From the NCBI GenBank assembly GCA_903789495.1, contig CAIFEQ010000011.1, positions 1 to 55,809 of the forward strand: a stretch of DNA of 55,809 bases. Reading direction: 5' to 3'. This DNA is from an uncultured Erysipelotrichaceae bacterium (GTDB taxonomy: Bacteria > Bacillota_I > Bacilli_A > Erysipelotrichales > Erysipelotrichaceae). Position 1 is the first letter of the stretch, and each line of letters begins with the position of its first letter. Position numbers and translations under genes: made by a program. The notes beneath the pieces are model-generated. The model was given only the letters and a program-made list of their open reading frames with translations, had not been told where the DNA came from and did not search any database. Positions 34,914-43,247 of the stretch are shown here, one piece after another.

Positions 34914-35594
34914 ATGAAATCGTCACAGCGTTTCTCGCCATGGATACAGGCCGATCTCAGCAGATGGGACGCCCTGTCTGCCGGTCGGCAGCCGGAAAAG
35001 ATCCGCAAGGACACTTCTCTCTACTACCAGCGTCAGGAACCGCAGTATCTGTATATCGTCCGCAGCGGCCGCTTCCGCGTGACCTGCTATCTGGCCTCGG
35101 GAAAGGAAAGGCAGCTGTACATTGCCGAAGTGGGCTGTCTGATCGGGGAACAGGAAGCCGTCAGCGGCATGCCCTACCAGACCTTCCCGCAGGCCATCAT
35201 CAATTCGGAGGTCTACCGCATTCCCCGTCTGGAGTTCCTGGCCGCAATGGAGAATGATCCCCTCCTGACCCAGAATGTCATGCGCATGATGTGCCAGAAA
35301 TATGACGTCCTCTTCAGCCAGCTGATCGGCTATTCCACAACCCAGGCCAAGGCCCAGATCTGCCGGGTGATCGTCAATCTGACGGATCAGTACGGCATTC
35401 AGAAGCCTCAGGGCATCCAGATCGGCATCCGGGTCACCCACTCGGATATCGCCGCCATCACCGGCATCAGCCGGGTGACCGTGGCCAACACCTTCAGTCA
35501 GCTGAGTCAGGAAAACATCCTCACCCGGCAGGACGGCCGCTTCCTGGTCAGAGATCTGCCCCGCCTGCTGGCTTACGCCGGCGAAGAAAACTGA
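34914..35594 (+). CDS. Crp/Fnr-family transcription regulator
   Basis: The 226-residue protein starts at ATG 34914 (GAGG nine bases upstream). An N-terminal cyclic-nucleotide-like beta-barrel (about 15-120, YLYIVRSGRFRVTCYLASGKERQLYI…GCLIGEQEAVSG) leads to a dimer helix and a C-terminal winged helix with the recognition segment VTHSDIAAITGISRVTVANTFSQLSQENIL. Cys residues for an Fnr cluster are not in the usual N-terminal place, so the signal is probably a small molecule. It sits between a divergent aminotransferase unit and the LeuCD-like genes and may control both. Confidence 0.85.
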   Translation: MKSSQRFSPWIQADLSRWDALSAGRQPEKIRKDTSLYYQRQEPQYLYIVRSGRFRVTCYLASGKERQLYIAEVGCLIGEQEAVSGMPYQTFPQAIINSEVYRIPRLEFLAAMENDPLLTQNVMRMMCQKYDVLFSQLIGYSTTQAKAQICRVIVNLTDQYGIQKPQGIQIGIRVTHSDIAAITGISRVTVANTFSQLSQENILTRQDGRFLVRDLPRLLAYAGEEN

Positions 35595-35606
35595 TGCCTG
35601 AAACAG

Positions 35607-35639
35607 CGGTTCCCGCCTTCCTGAGCAGAACCGTCTTTT
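35607..35639 (+). terminator. terminator of the Crp-family gene
   Basis: CGGTTC / GAACCG (35607-35612 and 35628-35633) followed by TCTTTTC; a weak intrinsic terminator. Confidence 0.5.
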
Positions 35640-35701
35640 CTTGACACTTCTTTCCTTTCCGGCCGTCAGAGCAGCCTCAGGAGTAGGAAAAGCTGAAGAA
35701 C

Positions 35702-35747
35702 GATTTGAAAATAACAAATCCGGGACAGCCGGCCTGTTTCTTATACT
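35702..35747 (+). promoter_or_regulatory. LeuC-like gene promoter with a perfect palindrome
   Basis: GATTTG-N7-CAAATC (35702-35720) is a perfect inverted repeat. TATACT (35742-35747) lies downstream with no good -35. The palindrome centre would be about 43 bp before the start of transcription, the place of a class II Crp/Fnr activator site. The Crp-family gene directly upstream is the obvious candidate regulator. Confidence 0.5.
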
Positions 35748-35784
35748 GAAAGTAAAGCATCATGCAGAGTATAAAGGAGGAATT

Positions 35785-37035
35785 ATGAAACACACGCTTG
35801 TGGAAAAGATCATTGCCAAGCATGCGGGCCGGGAAGAAGTTTCGCCCGGTGAAATCGTCGATGTCGAAGTCGACCGCCTGCTGGTCAATGATATGAACGC
35901 ACCGACTGTTTTCCGCAGCTTTGAGCAGCTTGGTGTCAGCGAAGTGGCCCATCCGGACCGGGTCCTGATCGGCATTGACCATCAGGTGCCGCCGGTCGAT
36001 GTCAAGGCCGCCAATCACCTGGTGGATGACCGGGCCTTCTGTGAAAAGTACAAACTGCCTCTGTTTACGGAGATCGGCCGGCATGGCGTCGGTCATCAGC
36101 TGATGGTGGAGAACTTCACCCGTCCTGATGAGATCGCAGTCGGTACCGACTCCCACGCCACCACCTATGGCGGTCTGGGCTGCCTGGGTGCCGGGTGCAA
36201 CTCTTCGGATGCGGCCGTCATCATGGCGACCGGCAAGATGTGGATGAAGGTCCCGGAGACCATTGCCGTGCACCTCAAGGGCCATCCCCGCAAGGGCGTA
36301 ACCGGCAAGGATATCGCCCTGGCCGTCAATACCCTGGGCCCGCTGACGGAATTCAACTACAAGTCCGTGGAATACCGCGGCGAATATGCGCATGAGATCA
36401 GCGTTTCGGACCGTTTCACCATCTGCAACGAGACGTGTGAGACCGGCGCGAAAAACGGCATCTTCCCGGCCGATCAGCTGACCGCTGACTATGTCGGGGA
36501 TCACAAGGCCTTCTACATGGATTCTGATGAAGGCTGCACCTACGCCAAAGAATATGAGATCGATCTGGACAGTCTGGAGCCTTCCGTGGCCTGCCCGTTT
36601 GATGTCTCCAACGTCCATCCGATCAAGGAAGTCGAAGGCACCAGGATTCACCAGGCCTTCCTGGGCTCCTGCACCAACGGCCGGATCCAGGACTTCGAAC
36701 AGGCAGCCGAGATTCTCAAAGGCCGCAAGGTCAATCCGAATGTCCGCCTGCTGGTCGTTCCGGCCAGCCAGCTGATCTTCCGGCAGCTGATCACCAGCGG
36801 CCTGGCTGAGATCTTCATGGATGCCGGTGCGGCCATCCTCGGTCCCAGCTGCGCCAGCTGCGGCGGCCAGGGCGAAGGCACCATCGGCAAGGGCGAAGTG
36901 TGCATCAGCACGACCAACCGCAACTGGAAAGCCCGCATGGGCGATCCGACCTCGCTGGTCTATCTGGCTTCCCCGTACATCGTTGCCGCAAGTGCCGTGG
37001 ACGGCGTGATCACTGATCCGCGCAAGTATCTCTGA
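35785..37035 (+). CDS. aconitase-superfamily hydro-lyase, large subunit (LeuC/DmdA-like)
   Basis: The 416-residue protein starts at ATG 35785 with AAAGGAGG seven bases upstream. 4Fe-4S ligands are in FLGSCTNGR and GPSCASCGGQGEG. GTDSHATTYGGLGCLGAGCNSSDAAVIMATGK and KGHPRKGVTGKDIAL are family marks. The short two-subunit form (about 420 residues) includes isopropylmalate isomerase, homoaconitase, citraconate hydratase and 2,3-dimethylmalate dehydratase (DmdA) of nicotinate fermenters. No leuA or leuB is near, so leucine synthesis is not favoured; a catabolic hydration step is. Confidence 0.85.
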   Translation: MKHTLVEKIIAKHAGREEVSPGEIVDVEVDRLLVNDMNAPTVFRSFEQLGVSEVAHPDRVLIGIDHQVPPVDVKAANHLVDDRAFCEKYKLPLFTEIGRHGVGHQLMVENFTRPDEIAVGTDSHATTYGGLGCLGAGCNSSDAAVIMATGKMWMKVPETIAVHLKGHPRKGVTGKDIALAVNTLGPLTEFNYKSVEYRGEYAHEISVSDRFTICNETCETGAKNGIFPADQLTADYVGDHKAFYMDSDEGCTYAKEYEIDLDSLEPSVACPFDVSNVHPIKEVEGTRIHQAFLGSCTNGRIQDFEQAAEILKGRKVNPNVRLLVVPASQLIFRQLITSGLAEIFMDAGAAILGPSCASCGGQGEGTIGKGEVCISTTNRNWKARMGDPTSLVYLASPYIVAASAVDGVITDPRKYL

Positions 37036-37053
37036 GAAAGGGGGAAGAACAGC

Positions 37054-37581
37054 ATGTCCAATACCGTTTTCTCCGGCAAGGCGTATGTCACGCCGGATAA
37101 CACCAGTTCCTACCTCATCAGCTACCCGGCCCGCTGGCGGGAATGCGGAGCCGATCCGGAAAAGCTCGGTCAGTGGCTGTTTGAACCGCTCGTTCCCGAG
37201 TTCAAGGACAAGCCGAATGCCTTCAAGAACCTGGGCTATGAAGTGCTGGTCTCGGGCAGCGATCTGGGCGGCGGCTTCAAGTCCAACGACGACCCTGCCC
37301 TGACCGTCAAAGGCGGCGGGATCAAGCTGATCGTCGCGGATGACATCAACCGGATCTTCTTCCGCAACTGCATCAACCTGGGCAACCCGATCCTGGTCTG
37401 CCCGGGGGTCTCCAAGATGGCGCATACCGGCGATGTCATCAGTGCCGATATCGCAACCGGCATCGTGAAAAACGAAACCACCGGTCAGCAGCTGCAGGGT
37501 GAACCGCTCTCCGAACTGGCAGTCAATATCATCCTGGCCGGCGGTCTGATTCCTTACTGGAAAGCCAAGCTGGCGGAATAA
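37054..37581 (+). CDS. aconitase-superfamily hydro-lyase, small subunit (LeuD/DmdB-like)
   Basis: The 175-residue swivel-domain subunit has the start GKAYVTPDNTSSYLISYPARW…GADPEKLGQWLFEPLVPEF, the loop VLVSGSDLGGGFKSNDDPAL (substrate-specificity loop; most LeuD have GSSRE here) and VADDINRIFFRNCINLGNPILVCPGV. The catalytic SSRE is changed to SDLGGGFKSND, which sets the pair apart from ordinary LeuD and argues for a different substrate. It is 18 bp after the large subunit with GGGGGAAG-like ribosome signal. Confidence 0.8.
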   Translation: MSNTVFSGKAYVTPDNTSSYLISYPARWRECGADPEKLGQWLFEPLVPEFKDKPNAFKNLGYEVLVSGSDLGGGFKSNDDPALTVKGGGIKLIVADDINRIFFRNCINLGNPILVCPGVSKMAHTGDVISADIATGIVKNETTGQQLQGEPLSELAVNIILAGGLIPYWKAKLAE

Positions 37582-37595
37582 GCCGCTTCTCCATG

Positions 37596-37617
37596 AGCCT
37601 CCTTCGGGAGGCTTTTC
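37596..37617 (+). terminator. terminator of the hydro-lyase genes
   Basis: AGCCTCC, TTCG tetraloop, GGAGGCT, then TTTCTT. Confidence 0.88.
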
Positions 37618-37629
37618 TTGTGCCCGGGC

Positions 37630-37660
37630 AAAAAAAATCTGCCTGGTTTCCCAGACAGAT
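37630..37660 (-). terminator. terminator of the ten-gene catabolic operon
   Basis: ATCTGTCTGG, loop GAAA, CCAGGCAGAT and eight T on the minus strand, directly after the MFS gene. Confidence 0.88.
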
Positions 37661-37662
37661 CT

Positions 37663-38841
37663 TCAGGCCTGATTCAGATGCAGATTCAGGAAGAAGGAGA
37701 CAACGGCTGCCGCAAGCAGCAGCAGGAAGGGTGCCGCGTAGGTCGCCGTCTGGGCGTACAGAGCACTGTTCAGCGAGGCGATCAGCGACGTCGGTATCAG
37801 CATCAGATTGACGATGCTGTAGTTGCGGGAATAATACTTCCGGCCGTAGAACGAAGCCGTCAGCGCCGAGGTGATCGGCGGCTGGAAGGCATAGGAGAAG
37901 CCTGTCACGCACAGCCCCACCGCGGCCATGGCCAGACTGTCCGTCAGGACTGCCCCCAGCATGAGCACGGGTGCCGCGATCGTCACCAGACCATCCAGGG
38001 TCATGGTGAAGCGTCTGCCCTTACGGTCGTAGATCATGCCGCTGAACAGCCGGCCGATCCCGTTGCATAGGGACAGCAGACCGGCCAGGAACGAAGCCAG
38101 GGAATCGGCGGCGCCGAGAGAAAGCGCCACATCCCGGGCAAAGCTGATCGTGGAATTGCCCACGCAGGCGGCCAGGATCAGGAAGACAAACAGCTGCCAG
38201 AAGGAGGGCCGCCGCAGCATTTCCTCCGGGGTCATATCAGCGCCGGAGGTTTCTTCTGCTTTTCCGGCCGCCGCGGATTCCGTTTTCGGATGGTCCATGA
38301 CCAGAGCCGCATAGAGCGAGGTTGCCGCAATCAGCACCCCGATCAGGCGGTAGGTGTTCCGCCAGCCGAAGCTGCCATGCATCAGGGCATCCGCCAGCAT
38401 GCCGAACACCAGGGCCGAAGCCCCGAAGCTCATCAGCAGAGCGCCGGAACTGGTCCCCTGCCGGTCGGCATAGCAGGCGTTGACCACGGAGAGAATCGTG
38501 TTGTACTGCAGCCCGATGGCCAGGCCGGCCGCAACGCCATAGGAGAGATAGAAGCGCACCAGATCCTCAGCCTGGACGGTGCTGCTGAGCCAGAAGCCCA
38601 GCAGCGCCAGGACCGCTGCGGCAAGAAGGATCCGGCGCACCGGCACCTTATGCTGGAGAAAGCCGGAGATCATCCCGCCGATGCAGAACATGCACATGGT
38701 CAGGGTGAAGTTGGCCGTCAGCTGTGTCCCGGACCAGCCCAGCTCCGAGGCCAATGGGGCCTTGAGAATGGACCAGCCATACAGCATGCCGGAGAAGAAG
38801 AAGGCCAGAATCCCGCTGAAGAGAATCTGCTTTCGGTTCAT
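37663..38841 (-). CDS. MFS carrier, oxalate/formate antiporter (OFA) type
   Basis: The 392-residue protein has 12 membrane helices and OFA marks: FFSGMLYGWSILKAPLASELGWSGTQLTANFTLTMCMFCIGGMISG at the start, and GRLFSGMIYDRKGRRFTM after helix 7. OFA carriers exchange small mono- or dicarboxylates. As last gene of the operon after ptb (4-bp overlap) it may export the acid made by Buk or import the acid that feeds the pathway. Confidence 0.85.
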   Translation of the reverse strand: MNRKQILFSGILAFFFSGMLYGWSILKAPLASELGWSGTQLTANFTLTMCMFCIGGMISGFLQHKVPVRRILLAAAVLALLGFWLSSTVQAEDLVRFYLSYGVAAGLAIGLQYNTILSVVNACYADRQGTSSGALLMSFGASALVFGMLADALMHGSFGWRNTYRLIGVLIAATSLYAALVMDHPKTESAAAGKAEETSGADMTPEEMLRRPSFWQLFVFLILAACVGNSTISFARDVALSLGAADSLASFLAGLLSLCNGIGRLFSGMIYDRKGRRFTMTLDGLVTIAAPVLMLGAVLTDSLAMAAVGLCVTGFSYAFQPPITSALTASFYGRKYYSRNYSIVNLMLIPTSLIASLNSALYAQTATYAAPFLLLLAAAVVSFFLNLHLNQA

Positions 38842-39758
38842 GCGTTCTGCTTGCCTGCCGCCACGATGCCGGCCAGGGCGATGCAGCGGATCTTCTCCTC
38901 AGCCGGTGCGGCTCTTGAAGTCAGGACAATGGGAATCCTGGCCCCGGCCACATAGCTGGCCATCTTGGTCCCCGGGAAGAGTTCCAGGCACTTGCCCAGA
39001 ATGTTGCCGGCATGGATGTTCGGAGAGACCAGGACATCAAAGTCGCCGCAGTACGGGCAGTCATAGTGCTTGATCTTCGCCCGGTCGGCGCTCATCGCCA
39101 GGTCATAGGAGATCGGTCCTTCCACATAGCAGTTCCCGAGTTCTCCGTCTTCGCACATCTTCTTCAGGGCAGCCGCATCCTGGGTCTCCGGCATATGCTC
39201 GTCGACCGTTTCCTTGCAGCAGAGCACCGCCACCTTGGGACACTCATAGCCCAGGGTATGCAGGGTCTGTACCGCATTCAGGATGATGTCCTTCTTCTTG
39301 GCCAGATCCGGATAGGCGCAGATGCCGCCGTCGGTGGTGATCAGCAGCTTGTGATAAAACGGCAGCTGATAGAAGGCCACATGCGACATGATGCGGTCCG
39401 TCCGCAGACCGTTCTCCCGCTTGACCACGGGATGGAACAGCACCGAGGTTTCTACCAGCCCCTTGAGCAGGAAGTTGGCTTCCCCTTTTCTGATGATGTC
39501 CACCGCCGTTTCGGCCGGGGTCTGTCCCTCAGCCGTCGGCACGATGCGGAAATCCGCCGGATTCTGACCGCGTTCCTGCAGCAGGGCCGTGATGTCGTCG
39601 ACATTGCCGACCAGCACGGCATCCGCGATGCCCTTCTGACGGGCATCCAGGACCGCATCGATTGCCGAGGCAACCCCGGCACCGGCGACCGCCATGGTGC
39701 AGTGCGCGCCCAGTGAGGAATGCATTGCCATCAGTTCATCAAAATCATGTAATTCCAT
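38838..39758 (-). CDS. ptb: phosphate acyltransferase (phosphotransbutyrylase family)
   Basis: The 306-residue enzyme makes acyl phosphate and CoA from acyl-CoA and phosphate. VAGAGVASAIDAVLDARQKGIADAVLVGN, LLKGLVETSVLFHPVVKRENGLR, LLITTDGGICAYPDLAKKKDIILNAV and VSPNIHAGNILGKCLELFPGTKMASYVAGARIPIVLTSRA are Ptb motifs. Length fits Ptb rather than Pta. It is 15 bp after butyrate kinase. With IorAB upstream, branched-chain or aryl acyl-CoA is as likely as butyryl-CoA. Confidence 0.92.
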   Translation of the reverse strand: MELHDFDELMAMHSSLGAHCTMAVAGAGVASAIDAVLDARQKGIADAVLVGNVDDITALLQERGQNPADFRIVPTAEGQTPAETAVDIIRKGEANFLLKGLVETSVLFHPVVKRENGLRTDRIMSHVAFYQLPFYHKLLITTDGGICAYPDLAKKKDIILNAVQTLHTLGYECPKVAVLCCKETVDEHMPETQDAAALKKMCEDGELGNCYVEGPISYDLAMSADRAKIKHYDCPYCGDFDVLVSPNIHAGNILGKCLELFPGTKMASYVAGARIPIVLTSRAAPAEEKIRCIALAGIVAAGKQNA

Positions 39759-39773
39759 GTTCTTCCTCCTGCC

Positions 39774-40832
39774 TCAGCCCTGATAGATCTGGACTTCTTC
39801 CTTCCCCTGCAGGATGCGCAGGGCGCCGGCTGCCAGAGCCTGCATCTCGTGCTCGCCCGGCATGATATAGACCGGCACCTTCAGGAAAGCGATGTTCTTC
39901 TCGATGTCATCGGTCAGCCGTTTCCAGTTGGCCCCGCCGCCGGTGATGATGATGGCATCCAGCTGGCCTGCCGCTGCCGGCAGCAGCGAGCACATGCTCT
40001 TAGCCAGCTGGTAGGCCATGGCCTGCTCATACAGCAGGGCTTCCTGATTGCCGGAGACGATCATCTTTTCCACTTCCCGCAGATCGTTGGTTCCCAGCAG
40101 GGAGACAAAACCTCCCTTGCCATGGAGCCAGCCGATGCAGGTTTCGGCACCGTACTGCTGCACCATCTGAATCATCTTTTCCGAGCGCATGAAGCCGGCC
40201 CGTTCCGCCGAGAAGGTGCCGGAGTCGCCGGTGACGACATCCACCGGATGTCCGTGGTTCCACAGACTGATCGAGTTGCCGCCGCCGATATGGGCGGCCA
40301 GGATATTCATGTCACTGAAGTTCCGGCCCAGCTTTTCCGCCAGCTGCAGACCCATGGCGTGAGTGTTCAGGAAATGACAGAAACTGTCGTGTTCGATCCC
40401 CTTGACGCCATAGACCCGGGCCAGAGGACTCAGTTCGTTGGAGGTGATCGGATCATAGACGTAGGAGCGTATGCCTGCCTCGTCGGCGATCTTCTTGGCG
40501 ATGATCGGACCGAAGCTGGCCGCATGCCGTTCCAGCGGCCGGTTGGTCAGGGCATCCACCAGACGGTCATCGATGAGGGTGGCCCCGGAACGGATGCCCG
40601 GCGGCGATCCGCCCCGGGAGATCACGATCGAAAGATCATGCGGGGTCAATCCCTGGTCCTTCAGAAACTGACAGACCAGCTGATAGCGGTAATCCAGCTG
40701 TTCCTGCCAGGACTTCAGCCGGGCCAGTTCTTCCTTGGAATGCGAGATGCTCTTCTGGATCAGTTCCTGATCGTCTTCGTATAAAGCCACCTTCGTGGAA
40801 GTCGAGCCCGGATTGATCACCAGTATTTTCAT
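39774..40832 (-). CDS. buk: butyrate / branched-chain-fatty-acid kinase
   Basis: The 352-residue ASKHA kinase turns acyl phosphate plus ADP into acid plus ATP. It has the start ILVINPGSTSTKVALYEDD (phosphate 1 loop), SRGGSPPGIRSG, AAHIGGGNSISLWNHGHPVDVVTGDSGTFSAERAG, TGGGANWKRL and the end MPGEHEMQALAAGALRILQGKE. These separate it from acetate kinase (about 400 residues). It follows iorB by 22 bp and precedes ptb. Confidence 0.94.
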   Translation of the reverse strand: MKILVINPGSTSTKVALYEDDQELIQKSISHSKEELARLKSWQEQLDYRYQLVCQFLKDQGLTPHDLSIVISRGGSPPGIRSGATLIDDRLVDALTNRPLERHAASFGPIIAKKIADEAGIRSYVYDPITSNELSPLARVYGVKGIEHDSFCHFLNTHAMGLQLAEKLGRNFSDMNILAAHIGGGNSISLWNHGHPVDVVTGDSGTFSAERAGFMRSEKMIQMVQQYGAETCIGWLHGKGGFVSLLGTNDLREVEKMIVSGNQEALLYEQAMAYQLAKSMCSLLPAAAGQLDAIIITGGGANWKRLTDDIEKNIAFLKVPVYIMPGEHEMQALAAGALRILQGKEEVQIYQG

Positions 40833-40854
40833 GGCCTCTTCCTTTCCCTGCGGC

Positions 40855-41436
40855 TCAGAGCAGCTCTTCGCCGTAGCGCAGTGCTTTCAGGTTGACGTCG
40901 ATGAATTTCGGCTTGATGTTCTTGCGGATGATGTCGTCCCAGTCGATGTTTTCCAGGTGCATGTAGCGGACAATCATGCCCAGCAGGATGACGTTGGAAA
41001 CCCGGCTGTTGCCCAGTCTGGCGGCTTCCTGCGCAGCATCGATGGCAATCACATGCGGATTGGCCTTCTTCAGCTCGTCCAGGATGCCGTCCGGATACAC
41101 CTCCCGGCCGGAGAGGACCGACTGGCCGTCGATCTTTTCCGTGCTGGTGATGACCATGCCGTCCGGTTTGACGTAGTCGATCCAGCGCAGGGCTTCCATC
41201 TGTTCGAAGGAAACCAGGATGTCCGCATCCTGCAGCGAAATGACCGGGGAATAGACCTTGCCGTCCTCGTTGTAGCGGACCTGAGAGGATACGATGCCGC
41301 CGCGCTGGCTCATGCCGTGAATCTCACTCATCTTCACATCGAAGCCTTCGGCCAGCAGGCCGTTGGTCAGCAGCTTGGCAGCGGTAATCGTCCCCTGCCC
41401 GCCGACGCCGACCAGCAGAATACTCTTCGTGCTCAT
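40855..41436 (-). CDS. iorB: indolepyruvate:ferredoxin oxidoreductase beta subunit
   Basis: The 193-residue gamma-domain protein shows SILLVGVGGQGTITAAKLLTNGLLAEGFDVKMSEIHGMSQRGGIVSSQVRY, the CoA-binding motif of IorB. It joins IorA (2 bp upstream) to oxidise arylpyruvates or related 2-oxoacids to acyl-CoA, CO2 and reduced ferredoxin. Confidence 0.95.
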   Translation of the reverse strand: MSTKSILLVGVGGQGTITAAKLLTNGLLAEGFDVKMSEIHGMSQRGGIVSSQVRYNEDGKVYSPVISLQDADILVSFEQMEALRWIDYVKPDGMVITSTEKIDGQSVLSGREVYPDGILDELKKANPHVIAIDAAQEAARLGNSRVSNVILLGMIVRYMHLENIDWDDIIRKNIKPKFIDVNLKALRYGEELL

Positions 41437-41438
41437 CT

Positions 41439-43232
41439 TCAGGCCTCCTTCCCGGCGATCTCATGAATCGCCTTGACCGGGCAGATCTGTTCGCAGACGC
41501 TGCAGCCCAGGCATTCTCTGCCGATGGCTGCCTTCTTCTTCGTCACGTCGAAGTGGATGGCCGGGCAGCCTGCCTTCAGGCAGGACTTGCAGCCGACGCA
41601 CTTGTCCTGATCGACTTCATAGCGGGCGGTAAAGGCCTGCGGGAATTCCTTCTTGTTCTCTTCCGAGAACTTCTTCAGGGCACACGGCCAGCGGGTGATG
41701 ATCACCGAAGGCTCATCCAGGGCCAGGGCTTCATCCAGCGCCTTCTGGAATTCATCCAGATGGTTCGGGTTCACCGTGACCACATGGTCGATGTGCAGGG
41801 CATGGCAGATGGCCGGAATATCCGCTTCCGGTGCCGCATCGCCCTGGGCGGTGAAGCCGGAACCCGGATTCTCCTGGTGGCCGGTCATGCCGGTGATGCG
41901 GTTGTCCAGGATGATGGTGACCGTGTTGGACTGGTTATAGGCCACATCAATCAGGGAGTTGATGCCGGTATGGAAGAACGTGGAGTCGCCGAGCACGGCA
42001 ACCGCCCGCATCTTGCCGCCGGTCTTGTTCATGACCTGCTGGAAACCATGGCCGATGCTGATGGAGGAACCCATGCAGATGCCGGTATCCCCGACATAGT
42101 AAGGTTCCACCGGTGACAGGCTGTAGCAGCCGATGTCGGAGGAGACCATGATGTTCTTCATCTTGGCCAGCGTATAGAAGACACCCCGGTGCGGGCAGCC
42201 GGCGCAGAAGGCAGGAGGACGCGAGAGAATCTTCTTCTCATCGACGTTCACCTTGGCCGGTTTCTGTCCCAGCAGGCACTCCCGGATCACATCCGGCAGG
42301 AGTTCGCCCGTCTGCGGCAGCAGTTCCTTGCCGATGCATTCGATGCCGTTGAGTTTCAGTTCATTTTCGATCAGCGGATCCGTTTCTTCTACGACGTAGA
42401 GTTTCTCTACCTTTGCTGCAAACTTCCGGATGCTCTCGACCGGCAGCGGGTTGACAAAGCCGACCTTGTAGTAGGATGCATTGTCTCCGAAGACTTCCTT
42501 GGCGAAGTAATAGCTGCAGCCGCTGCAGACAATGCCGATCCGGGTATCATGCATCTCTTCCCGGTTGAAACGGGTTGTCTCGGTGTAGGGCTTCAGATCT
42601 TCCAGCTTCTGATAGCTGTGCTTCACCATGGCCGGCGAATGAGCGGGCAGCGGAATGTACTTGGCCGCGTTCTTGTGATACGGCCGCTGAGCCGGAACTT
42701 CCCGCTCCCCGGTTTCGACCACGCACTTGGAATGACAGACCCGGGTGGTCATATGGATGGCAACCGGGGAATCCGCCTGCTCACTGATCTTGAAGGCTTC
42801 CTTGGCCATATCCAGGGCTTCCTGGCTGTCGGCCGGGGCGAAGAACGGATAGCGGGCATGCTTGAAATAGGTGCGGTCATCCTGCGCCGACTGGCCGCTG
42901 GACTGCTGGCCGGGCTCATCTGCCACGGCAATCACCAGACCTGCTTCGCAGCCGGTATAGGAGAAGCACATGAACGGATCCGCGCAGGCATTGACGCCCA
43001 CGCACTTCATCGAGACAAAGGAGCGTACCCCGGCCAGGGAGGCGCCCAGCGCACTCTCCAGCGCGGCCTTCTCATTCGGGGCCCACTCGGCCAGGATGTC
43101 CTTCTTGTCGTATTTTGCCAGCGTCTCGAGGATTTCCGTGCTCGGGGTGCCGGGATAGGCAGCCGCAAACTGGGCGCCTGCCTCATAGACCCCGCGGGCA
43201 ACGGCCTCGTTGCCGGTCATTAATGTTTTCAT
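41439..43232 (-). CDS. iorA: indolepyruvate:ferredoxin oxidoreductase alpha subunit
   Basis: The 597-residue protein starts MKTLMTGNEAVARGVYEAGAQFAAAYPGTPSTEI (pyrimidine-binding domain), has the TPP motif GDSTFFHTGINSLIDVAYNQSNTVTIILDNRITGMTGHQ (about 400-440) and ends with two 4Fe-4S sites, CVGCKSCLKAGCP and CLGCSVCEQICP. This full pattern is IorA. It uses aromatic or other 2-oxoacids made by transamination. It lies 15 bp after the decarboxylase-like gene and is part of the same long operon. Confidence 0.95.
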   Translation of the reverse strand: MKTLMTGNEAVARGVYEAGAQFAAAYPGTPSTEILETLAKYDKKDILAEWAPNEKAALESALGASLAGVRSFVSMKCVGVNACADPFMCFSYTGCEAGLVIAVADEPGQQSSGQSAQDDRTYFKHARYPFFAPADSQEALDMAKEAFKISEQADSPVAIHMTTRVCHSKCVVETGEREVPAQRPYHKNAAKYIPLPAHSPAMVKHSYQKLEDLKPYTETTRFNREEMHDTRIGIVCSGCSYYFAKEVFGDNASYYKVGFVNPLPVESIRKFAAKVEKLYVVEETDPLIENELKLNGIECIGKELLPQTGELLPDVIRECLLGQKPAKVNVDEKKILSRPPAFCAGCPHRGVFYTLAKMKNIMVSSDIGCYSLSPVEPYYVGDTGICMGSSISIGHGFQQVMNKTGGKMRAVAVLGDSTFFHTGINSLIDVAYNQSNTVTIILDNRITGMTGHQENPGSGFTAQGDAAPEADIPAICHALHIDHVVTVNPNHLDEFQKALDEALALDEPSVIITRWPCALKKFSEENKKEFPQAFTARYEVDQDKCVGCKSCLKAGCPAIHFDVTKKKAAIGRECLGCSVCEQICPVKAIHEIAGKEA

Positions 43233-43247
43233 TTCCGACCTTCTTTC

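Noticed and set aside
35677-37425. 582-codon open frame on the minus strand
   Set aside because: Antisense of the LeuCD-like genes, which have clear Fe-S motifs and ribosome sites on the plus strand.
35785-37581. Naming the hydro-lyase leuC and leuD
   Set aside because: No other leucine genes nearby and the small-subunit specificity loop differs from LeuD.
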